Shown here piece by piece: positions 1 to 5,267 of a stretch of DNA of 5,793 nucleotides. A model generated the notes under the pieces. It worked only from the letters and a program-made list of their open reading frames with translations, had not been told where the DNA came from and searched no databases. The stretch is taken from NCBI GenBank assembly GCA_016234205.1, contig JACRGN010000154.1:1-5793 (forward strand), given 5' to 3'. The stretch's first letter is position 1, and each line of letters begins with the position of its first letter. This stretch comes from Nitrospinota bacterium. Its GTDB lineage: Bacteria > Nitrospinota > Nitrospinia > UBA9942. A program made the position numbers and the translations under genes.

Positions 1-79
1 ATACTCGGTATTGTCTTTGTCTTCCTCACAGCGTATAACATAAGGGTGTAGGAAAGCATAGGCAGATAATCACAAAATC

Positions 80-108
80 TTGACTTGCCTTTTTCCATTT
101 AGTATTCT
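80..108 (+). promoter_or_regulatory. Sigma70-type promoter of the toxin-antitoxin operon
   Basis: TTGACT (80-85) is followed after 17 bases by TATTCT (103-108), a good match to the housekeeping -35/-10 pair at ideal spacing. Transcription would begin near 115, just in front of the AAGGAGGTA ribosome binding site (116-124). The leader would therefore be only about 17 nt before the antitoxin ATG at 132. The call rests on sequence match alone. Confidence 0.7.
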
Positions 109-114
109 CTAAAT
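97..114. promoter_or_regulatory. Inverted-repeat operator framing the -10 box
   Basis: ATTTAG (97-102) and CTAAAT (109-114) are perfect inverted arms of 6 bp. The 6-bp gap between them is exactly the -10 hexamer TATTCT. Antitoxins of Phd/YefM/RelB type commonly repress their own operon by binding palindromes over the promoter, alone or with the toxin. Placement is ideal for that, but binding by this antitoxin is inferred. Confidence 0.55.
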
Positions 115-131
115 TAAGGAGGTAATTTAAA

Positions 132-341
132 ATGTCAAAAACTGCTATGGCTATCAAACCCAAATATCTAATTGATGAAAGAGGCAATAAAACAGCAGTT
201 GTTATTAATCTCCACGATTATAAAAGTCTTTTGGAATTTATTGAAGACTTAGAAGATGCCAATGACCTCCTGCGGGCTGAAAAAAAAGCAACAGGATTTA
301 CACCTTATAAAAAATTCCGTCAGGGATGGCTTAAATCTTGA
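132..341 (+). CDS. Type II antitoxin, Phd/YefM-like
   Basis: A 69-residue acidic/basic small protein expected to neutralise the toxin encoded immediately downstream and to repress the operon. The segment KPKYLIDERGNKTAVVI (residues 9-25), followed by a helix with LLEFIEDLEDANDLL (33-47), matches the usual layout of short Phd/YefM-like antitoxins. That layout is a strand-rich N-terminus carrying 'Y-[LI]-x-D-x-x-G-x-x-x-A-V-[VI]-[IL]', then an acidic helix that wraps the toxin. The basic, aromatic tail (FTPYKKFRQGWLKS) is the likely toxin-binding end. The ATG at 132 is chosen because AAGGAGGTA lies 7 nt upstream; a second in-frame ATG at 147 lacks such a site. The stop overlaps the toxin start by 4 nt. 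A RelB-like assignment is an alternative, but the toxin pairing makes the antitoxin role fairly secure. Confidence 0.8.
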   Translation: MSKTAMAIKPKYLIDERGNKTAVVINLHDYKSLLEFIEDLEDANDLLRAEKKATGFTPYKKFRQGWLKS

Positions 342-595
342 ACTACAAAATTATTATAGAACGTAAAGCTGAAAAAGAAGCATTTAACATTCCACTTCCA
401 TTTAGAACCAATATTGATAAAGCCATCCTCTCCCTCTCTCAAAACCCAAGACCTCATGGCTGTAAAAAATTAACAGGTAGAGAAGGTTATCGAGTCAGAG
501 TTAGCAATTATCTCATCCTCTATACTATAGATGATAAGACAAAGGTAGTGGTCATCTATAGAATTAAAATCAGAGGAGAGTCAACCTATAAATAA
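338..595 (+). CDS. RelE/ParE-superfamily toxin
   Basis: An 85-residue protein of typical RelE/ParE length. The conserved course is visible: N-terminal strand (YKIIIERKAEKEAF), a helix pair ending in LSQNPRPHGCKKL (33-45), then GREGYRVRVSNYLILY (48-62), the acidic turn TIDD, and the last strand VVVIYRIKIRGESTYK. Members are mostly ribosome-dependent mRNA endonucleases (RelE) or gyrase poisons (ParE); sequence alone does not separate them. Arg52 and Arg54 stand where E. coli RelE has Lys52 and Lys54, and Arg79 and Tyr84 may stand for RelE Arg81 and Tyr87. Leu59 (codon 512-514) replaces the arginine that normally follows Tyr in 'Y-R-[ILV]-x-Y'. The TTG start overlaps the antitoxin stop (TTGA, 338-341), with AGGGATGG at 322-329 as ribosome binding site, so translation is coupled. 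Confidence 0.82.
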   Translation: MNYKIIIERKAEKEAFNIPLPFRTNIDKAILSLSQNPRPHGCKKLTGREGYRVRVSNYLILYTIDDKTKVVVIYRIKIRGESTYK

Positions 596-628
596 CTTTA
601 CTCTTTCATTCTATATGGATGTGTTGCA

Positions 629-645
629 CCTGAACTTATTTCAGG
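629..645. repeat. Small palindrome, REP-like
   Basis: CCTGAA (629-634) and TTCAGG (640-645) form a 6-bp perfect stem around the loop CTTAT. The core resembles the CCTGAACTTGTTTCAGG-type palindrome that recurs between genes in many bacterial genomes. No poly-T tract follows directly (ATTTCAAAATTTT does), so it is at best a weak terminator for the toxin operon. Only one copy is in this window, so calling it a dispersed repeat rests on recollection of the motif. Confidence 0.45.
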
Positions 646-661
646 ATTTCAAAATTTTCCA

Positions 662-690
662 TTGACAGTAATTTTTCTTAGGCTTATAGT
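662..690 (+). promoter_or_regulatory. Near-consensus sigma70 promoter for the AraC-family gene
   Basis: TTGACA (662-667), a perfect -35 box, is followed after exactly 17 bases by TATAGT (685-690), a five-of-six match to the -10 box. Transcription from the -10 box would start about 7 bases on, at 697-698, which is the A of the AraC-family ATG. The TTG at 662 that could extend the reading frame upstream is thus part of the -35 box, not a start codon. Confidence 0.75.
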
Positions 691-697
691 TTGCACC

Positions 698-1618
698 ATG
701 AAAACCAATTTCTTTTATAACCGCTCATTTATAAGCTCAATTCCCTTTGTGGAGGGTATCTCAGGCAAACGCATCAATGGCTTGGAGGGGGCAGGGATTC
801 AATTCTCCAGTAAAAACCTTGGGTGGGATGGAGTGGTGGTTGAAAAGGGTGTGCAGCATGGCTGGGATGCCACCGACTTCTCGGTGTCAGGCCACTATCT
901 GGCGATTAATCTGAGTAATGTATCTCTATCCTTTGAACGCAAGACTCCCCATGGATTTAAGCGGGAGGTTATGCCACCCGGCACTCTCTGGCTAAATCCA
1001 ACTGGCGAGACTTTTACCCACCGTGTCAAACAGGTATGCACTTATGGTGCTATTGTGCTTGATTTTGACAAATTTGAGCGTCTTGCTGGAATTCCAAAGA
1101 CAGAGCTTCGGCTTCATTACAGCATTCAAGACCCTCAACTTGAGTATCTGATACGCACCTTGTTGATAGAGGTTAAAAATCAAGGGATTAACGGCAGAAT
1201 CTTTTGCGACAGCCTGACTGCTGCATTATCGGCATATCTGACCGCTCATTTTTCAACGGTAGACAATCATCATCATCTGATAAAGGGAGGAATACCTCAG
1301 AAAAAACTGCGGCTCCTGATTGATTTTATAGAAGCCAATATCTCTGCCGATATACGACTTGAAGATTTGTCTGCCCTTGTCAATCTAAGTCCATATCACT
1401 TTGCCCGTGAATTCAAGCGGTCAGTAGGGTTGAGTCCTCACCAATATATTCTCAGCCGCAGGGTTGAGCTTGCCAGAAAACTGCTGGATAAAAATAAGCA
1501 ATCAATAGCAGATGCAGCTTATGAATTAGGGTTTGCCGACCAAAGCCACCTGACCCGTGTCTTCAAACTCCACTTTGACATAACCCCGGCAGAGTATATC
1601 CGCCGTCGCAAGCGATAG
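698..1618 (+). CDS. AraC-family transcriptional regulator
   Basis: A 306-residue regulator with the usual AraC size and two-part layout. Residues about 20-190 form a poorly conserved N-terminal domain, probably cupin-like; MPPGTLWLNPTGETFTHRV (93-111) is the part that suggests a ligand pocket. The last 100 residues are the double helix-turn-helix DNA-binding domain. The first HTH is in RLEDLSALVNLSPYHFAREF and the second in SIADAAYELGFADQSHLTRV, followed by the family signature F-K-x-x-F-x-I-T-P-A-E-Y. The frame stays open upstream to a TTG at 662, but the ATG at 698 is preferred because TTGACA-N17-TATAGT occupies 662-690. No ribosome binding site precedes the ATG, in keeping with leaderless translation. 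The hydrolase gene 118 bp downstream on the same strand is the likely target. The ligand is unknown. G+C is visibly higher than in the flanking toxin and binding-protein genes, which hints at transfer. Confidence 0.9.
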   Translation: MKTNFFYNRSFISSIPFVEGISGKRINGLEGAGIQFSSKNLGWDGVVVEKGVQHGWDATDFSVSGHYLAINLSNVSLSFERKTPHGFKREVMPPGTLWLNPTGETFTHRVKQVCTYGAIVLDFDKFERLAGIPKTELRLHYSIQDPQLEYLIRTLLIEVKNQGINGRIFCDSLTAALSAYLTAHFSTVDNHHHLIKGGIPQKKLRLLIDFIEANISADIRLEDLSALVNLSPYHFAREFKRSVGLSPHQYILSRRVELARKLLDKNKQSIADAAYELGFADQSHLTRVFKLHFDITPAEYIRRRKR

Positions 1619-1644
1619 CGGCATTGACTTTTTAGCGAATTTTC

Positions 1645-1691
1645 GGCAAGAATCTTCCAAAACAGCAAATTCCTTCAAGCAAAAATCCTTC
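1645..1691 (+). promoter_or_regulatory. Three degenerate direct repeats, candidate AraC-type operator
   Basis: GGCAAGAATCTTC (1645-1657), AGCAAATTCCTTC (1664-1676) and AGCAAAAATCCTTC (1678-1691) share a GCAA...TTC framework. A weaker fourth copy, AGCGAATTTTC, lies at 1634-1644. Asymmetric direct repeats are the usual binding sites of AraC-family proteins. The last copy ends beside a poor -35 region, and TAAACT (1711-1716) could serve as a weak -10 for the downstream gene, as expected for an activator-dependent promoter. The repeats are seen directly; the regulator and the promoter are inferred. Confidence 0.4.
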
Positions 1692-1736
1692 TTATTTCTT
1701 AAATTAAAGATAAACTATCTATAGGAGGCAATATCT

Positions 1737-2054
1737 ATGAAGCTTAAATATTTTATATGCGGTTTTTTGGCATTTGTAGTTTTTATTTTGCTGCAATCAT
1801 ATAAGGAGGTGTGTGGTATGGAAAACATATCGGGTCGTGAACAGGTCATTGATGTTGTTAATGGCGTGGTAATAAGCGTAGACCGCCGAGACTGGAAAAC
1901 TTGCAGGTCATATTTTATAGATGAGCCGTTTATTGATTACAGCTCATTAAACGGACAAGCAGGCAGCAAAGTAAAGGCTGACAAGCTTGTTAAAGGATGG
2001 AGTGATTTTTATATCGAAATTAAAATTTACGCAGCATTTTATCACAAACCATGA
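1737..2054 (+). CDS. N-terminal part of frameshifted SnoaL/NTF2-like–hydrolase gene
   Basis: This frame gives 105 residues, of which about the first 90 look genuine. Residues 4-20 are strongly hydrophobic (KYFICGFLAFVVFILLQ), suggesting a signal peptide or membrane anchor; the nearby Cys26 lacks a proper lipobox. From residue 33 the protein resembles SnoaL/NTF2-like domains, with REQVIDVVNGVVISVDRRDW and later FIDYSSLNGQAGSKVKADKL before W-S-D-F. After that the frame yields YIEIKIYAAFYHKP and stops, whereas the +1 frame continues the domain with TQHFITNH, a typical SnoaL-like stretch. The true product therefore continues in the next frame, giving a rejoined protein of about 479 residues. The start has AGGAGG at 1723-1728, 8 nt upstream. 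A second start at 1818 also has a strong ribosome binding site. It could be a pseudogene or carry a base error in the sequence. Confidence 0.7.
   Translation: MKLKYFICGFLAFVVFILLQSYKEVCGMENISGREQVIDVVNGVVISVDRRDWKTCRSYFIDEPFIDYSSLNGQAGSKVKADKLVKGWSDFYIEIKIYAAFYHKP
1803..1820 (+). promoter_or_regulatory. Internal ribosome binding site and alternative ATG
   Basis: AAGGAGGTG (1803-1811) sits 6 nt before an in-frame ATG (1818-1820) inside the SnoaL-like reading frame. It is at least as good as the site before the 1737 start. Initiation here would remove the hydrophobic first 27 residues and produce a soluble protein beginning MENISGREQ. Either this is the true start and the upstream peptide is spurious, or two forms are made. 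Confidence 0.5.
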
Positions 2055-3177
2055 TGTGAAAATCAACGGTAACACAGCTACTTGTTATTCCTATGTGCGG
2101 GGTGTTCATTCTTTGCCTTATGCCGAGGGCGGCGGCCTGTGGGATGTTTATGGAACTTATGATCATGAGCTTGTCAAAACGCCGTCCGGCTGGAAGGTTT
2201 CAAAGATGGTTTTTCATCTGCTCTATCAGGAAGGGAATAAAAATCTTCCTGTCATTGCCATGAAAATGCCAGATGAACAAAGAGTAAGTTTTATAAGTGA
2301 AGGCAATAAATTAATCGGGATAATTTATATTCCGTCTGGCTATAAAGAAGGACAAAAATTGCCGGCTGTTATCGTAACAGGGTCGTGGACAACGGTAAAA
2401 GAACAGATGGCAGGCACTTATGCCAAAAAACTCGCTGCTGAAGGATTTGCCGCATTAGTTTTTGATTTTAGAGGTTTCGGAGAGAGCGGCGGCGAGCCAA
2501 GACAATATGAATCTCCCCAGAGAAAAATTCAGGACATAAAAAATGCCGTCACTTTCTTACAGACTCTGCCGATGATTGACAAGAATAAAATGGGGGGACT
2601 TGGGATATGTGCGAGCTCGGGTTATATGTCCCGTGCAGTTACCGAAGACAGACGGATTAAAACATTCGCAGCAATTGCCCCGTGGCTGCATAATGCAGAT
2701 TTGGTAAAGCTCATTTATGGAGGCGAAAAAGGGGTAAGTGAAAAAATTGCGATAGGAAAGGCAGCAAGCGGGAAATATGAACAGACGAAAATAAACGATT
2801 TCGTGCCTGCCTGCAGCATAAGCGACGACAGTGCGGCTATGTTTGGTAATTTTGAATACTACCTGAATCCAGCCCGCGGTGCTATCCCACAGTGGAAAAA
2901 TCAATTTGCAGTCATGTCATGGCATGAATGGCTGCAATTCGACCCTATTAAAGAAGCGGGCATGATTTCCGTTCCCACCCTTTTAATCCACAGCAATGAT
3001 GCCGCTATACCCGATGGCGCCAAACAGTTTTACGAGAAGCTGTTTTCAAAAAAAGATTTTTATTGGATGAAGGGCACTCAATTCGATTTCTATGACAATC
3101 CGCCGACCGTGAACGAGGCATCGAAAAAAGCAGTTCAATGGTTTAAGCAATATCTGGAGCAGGAGCAGACAAAATAA
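1987..3177 (+). CDS. SnoaL-like C-terminal half fused to alpha/beta hydrolase
   Basis: The open frame begins at a TTG (1987) that is not a credible start; real translation should enter from the frame starting at 1737. Residues 12-88 of this frame complete the SnoaL/NTF2-like domain: TQHFITNH, then GGGLWDVYGTYDHELVKTPSGWKVSKM. Residues about 100-396 are an alpha/beta hydrolase of the dienelactone-hydrolase/YcjY-like kind. Visible motifs are LPAVIVTGSWTTVKEQ (strand and loop), FDFRGFGESGGEPR (159-172), the nucleophile elbow G-x-G-I-C-A-S-S-G with Cys208 (2608-2610), an acidic residue in LLIHSND (Asp338), and G-T-Q-F-D-F-Y-D near the end. Related families carry His where Gln365 stands. A hydrolase-only start would be ATG 2260 or 2266, but neither has a nearby ribosome binding site, supporting a true two-domain fusion. 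The substrate is unknown. The stop is 5 bp from the stop of the convergent gene. Confidence 0.8.
   Translation: MLKDGVIFISKLKFTQHFITNHDVKINGNTATCYSYVRGVHSLPYAEGGGLWDVYGTYDHELVKTPSGWKVSKMVFHLLYQEGNKNLPVIAMKMPDEQRVSFISEGNKLIGIIYIPSGYKEGQKLPAVIVTGSWTTVKEQMAGTYAKKLAAEGFAALVFDFRGFGESGGEPRQYESPQRKIQDIKNAVTFLQTLPMIDKNKMGGLGICASSGYMSRAVTEDRRIKTFAAIAPWLHNADLVKLIYGGEKGVSEKIAIGKAASGKYEQTKINDFVPACSISDDSAAMFGNFEYYLNPARGAIPQWKNQFAVMSWHEWLQFDPIKEAGMISVPTLLIHSNDAAIPDGAKQFYEKLFSKKDFYWMKGTQFDFYDNPPTVNEASKKAVQWFKQYLEQEQTK
2006..2025 (+). other. Frameshift site (one extra base) within the SnoaL-like domain
   Basis: The upstream frame carries homology to about 2010 and the frame starting one base later carries it afterwards. 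Dropping one base from the T5 run (2006-2010) gives WSDFISKLKFTQHF. Dropping one from the A4 run (2022-2025) gives WSDFYIEIKFTQHF. Both restore a domain of normal length. Homopolymers are typical places for base-count errors or real indels. Confidence 0.75.
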
Positions 3178-3182
3178 ACAGT

Positions 3183-5267
3183 TTACTGCACTGAAAACAC
3201 AGGCTCTTGCGCGAGTTTTATCCACTTATTGAAATGAAATCTAAAATTCCCTGTCTTTGTCGGTGTTATGGGTTTGATAATCTCTTTTCCGTCAGACATT
3301 CTCTCCACAATTACAATCTTTTTATCCATGAGGGCAGTCCATTTGCCTACATATAAAAAAGTGTATGGCTGGTCTCTGTAGATTATCTCATGGAGTTTAT
3401 TGCAGTATTCTATCTGTTTATTTCTGTCATACTCCTGCCTGATTTTTATAATCAAATCATCTGCCTCTGGATTGCTGTAACCTACAAAATTTAATTGAAA
3501 TGGGCCTGTCTGGCTTGAGTGCCATATCTGGTATAAATCAGGGTCAATGCCCATGCTCCAGCCAAGAATTACTGCATCAAAATTTCCTACATCAATATAT
3601 TTTTTTAAGAATACCGCCCACTCTACTGTATCTGCCTTTACATCTATACCAAGTTTCTTCCATGAGTTCTGGGCAATAATCATTATAGCCTTACGAAGCT
3701 CATTACCGTGGTTTGTAATAATTGTAAACTGAAATGGCTTTCCGTCCTTTTCAAGCCTGCCGTTTACCTTCTTCCAGCCAGCCTCCTCCAATAATTTTAA
3801 TGCACCTTCAGGGTCATAAGGGAGTGGTTTTATATTTTGATTATAATAATCTGTCTGTTTTACAAAGGGACCTGTAATCTTTTCGGCCTGATTGTAAAAT
3901 AAGAATTTAATTATCTCATCAGTATTTATTGCCATCCCCAGAGCCTTTCTCACACGCCAGTCTTTAAAGAGTTCCCTCCTCATATTGTAGCCAATATAAC
4001 TGTAGCCGTAGGAAAGTCCTGAGAAATTCTGAAATCTCTTGTCTTTCTTAAATCTCTCTACCTGATGAGCCTGTGCATCGTAGCTGTCAATAGTTCCTGC
4101 ATAGAATTCCATCTCCTGTCCTAAAGGGTCTGGCACTATGCGGTAGATAAACTCCTTATAATTTGAAGCACCCTCCCAATATTTATCATTTCTAATAAGA
4201 TGGATATATTCATCAGACTTCCATTCCTTAAACTTAAAGGGTCCAGCACCTATCGGATTTCTGTTAAAATCGCTGTCCCTCATTGTAAATTTATCAGGAG
4301 CAACCCCCTTTGCCTTTGCCTCCTTTGCGAGAGCCTCATTATTTAAGAGATGTTCAGGGAGTATGCCCATCATCCATGTGCTTATTGCAGGGGAATAGAG
4401 TCTCTTATAAGTAATTTTTACTGTGTATTTATCAATAATCTCAACAGATTTAACAGGCTCATAATCAGATACCCTTGGTGAGATATTTCTTCCGTCCATT
4501 ATAGATTCATAAGTAAATTTTACATCCCCTGAATCAAGCTCATGCCCGTCATGAAACAGGACACCCTTTCTTAAATGGAAAATGATTACCGGGTTATGTT
4601 CTGTAATTTGAACAAGCTGTTTTGAAAGAGGCTCAATTAAATCGGGGTCTGATACTGTTATATATTTTTCAGGGTGAATTGAAGGGAAGTAATTTTTGTC
4701 TAACACACCTTCCAATTTTTCAAAAAACTCCTGATCAACTGCTTTAAGAGTAACCTTAATCCTCTGGGGGAGGGTGATTGTTGCCACTGCCTTTGCACCT
4801 TTTTTTTCAGGTCTTGGGTCTCTTGTTTCTATAATCTCAGTTTGAGGAGAGAGAATCTCAATATTTATTATTGAAGATTGAAGATTGAGGTCGGAAGATT
4901 TATTGATTCTCTTTACAATCTCATTGGCAGTAATAGAAATTCCATCAGAAAAACGCCCATCAGTATTTACAAAAAATAATGCTTCCTCATAAATCTCCCA
5001 GTTTGTGGCAAGCCTCCCGCGATAACGAAGTTCCTCATCATAGTCAAGGAGACCCTCAAAGACCATAGAGTTTATATCACTACTGGAGGTATCTGCACTC
5101 AAAATTGGATTTAATATAGATGCATCACCAATAGAGCCTTGAATAAACTGGTAGAGCCTGTCTTTACTCCCCTTAATCTGGTTGTCATAAGTAGGAACCC
5201 AGAAAAAGGACTGCAACAAAAGTATTGTGATGATAATCGGAACTATGAGAAGCAACCGCTTTACCAT
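3183..5267 (-). CDS. ABC-type peptide/nickel solute-binding protein, family 5
   Basis: A 694-residue exported binding protein of the SBP_bac_5 (DppA/OppA/NikA) family, which hands peptides or related ligands to an ABC permease. Residues 4-20 are a hydrophobic signal sequence or anchor (RLLLIVPIIITILLLQS) with no lipobox cysteine. The family start is visible at GDASILNPILSADTSSSD and VFEGLLDYDEELRYRGRLATNWEI (69-92). FHLRKGVLFHDGHELDSGDV (230-249), G-A-G-P-F-K-F-K-E-W-K and the late FDAVILGWSMGIDPD stretch confirm it. The usual family length is 500-600 residues; the excess is mostly about 130 residues inserted at 98-226, between EEAL and VIIFHLRKG. No permease or ATPase gene lies in the window. 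The ATG at 5267 overlaps the stop of the upstream toxin gene by 7 nt and has no good ribosome binding site of its own, so it is probably translated by coupling. Confidence 0.88.
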   Translation of the reverse strand: MVKRLLLIVPIIITILLLQSFFWVPTYDNQIKGSKDRLYQFIQGSIGDASILNPILSADTSSSDINSMVFEGLLDYDEELRYRGRLATNWEIYEEALFFVNTDGRFSDGISITANEIVKRINKSSDLNLQSSIINIEILSPQTEIIETRDPRPEKKGAKAVATITLPQRIKVTLKAVDQEFFEKLEGVLDKNYFPSIHPEKYITVSDPDLIEPLSKQLVQITEHNPVIIFHLRKGVLFHDGHELDSGDVKFTYESIMDGRNISPRVSDYEPVKSVEIIDKYTVKITYKRLYSPAISTWMMGILPEHLLNNEALAKEAKAKGVAPDKFTMRDSDFNRNPIGAGPFKFKEWKSDEYIHLIRNDKYWEGASNYKEFIYRIVPDPLGQEMEFYAGTIDSYDAQAHQVERFKKDKRFQNFSGLSYGYSYIGYNMRRELFKDWRVRKALGMAINTDEIIKFLFYNQAEKITGPFVKQTDYYNQNIKPLPYDPEGALKLLEEAGWKKVNGRLEKDGKPFQFTIITNHGNELRKAIMIIAQNSWKKLGIDVKADTVEWAVFLKKYIDVGNFDAVILGWSMGIDPDLYQIWHSSQTGPFQLNFVGYSNPEADDLIIKIRQEYDRNKQIEYCNKLHEIIYRDQPYTFLYVGKWTALMDKKIVIVERMSDGKEIIKPITPTKTGNFRFHFNKWIKLAQEPVFSVQ
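4870..4890. repeat. Tandem heptanucleotide repeat inside the binding-protein gene
   Basis: On the + strand, ATTGAAG occurs twice in tandem (4870-4876, 4877-4883) followed by ATTGAGG (4884-4890), and a degenerate TCGGAAG follows. On the coding strand this encodes the segment around residues 126-133 (DLNLQSSI), inside the unusual insertion. Each unit is 7 bp, so gain or loss of one copy would shift the reading frame. Confidence 0.6.

Noticed and set aside
1..51. Frame open from the left edge reading ILGIVFVFLTAYNIRV then TAG on the + strand
   Set aside because: It looks like the hydrophobic end of a membrane protein, but 16 codons are too few to support a gene.
1..75. Minus-strand reading LHPYVIRCEEDKDNTEY running off the left edge
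   Set aside because: It looks protein-like but has no start codon or ribosome binding site after the preceding stop; too short to judge.
662..697. Upstream TTG start extending the AraC-family protein by 12 residues
   Set aside because: The TTG is part of a perfect -35 box and the added residues lie upstream of the expected transcription start.
992..1183. 63-codon open frame on the - strand
   Set aside because: Shadow of the AraC-family gene; no ribosome binding site and no recognisable protein pattern.
1624..1653. TTGACT with AAGAAT 18 bases on as promoter for the hydrolase gene
   Set aside because: The -10 match is poor and would lie inside the direct repeats; an activator-dependent start nearer 1711-1716 is more plausible but also unproven.
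2557..2904. 115-codon open frame on the - strand
   Set aside because: Lies opposite the conserved hydrolase core and reads as a shadow frame rich in Cys, Phe and Arg.
3178..3235. Possible bidirectional terminator at the convergent junction
   Set aside because: Only very short pairings such as CAGT/ACTG are present, with no T-tract on either strand.
3547..3732. 61-codon open frame on the + strand
   Set aside because: Shadow inside the binding-protein gene without start signals.
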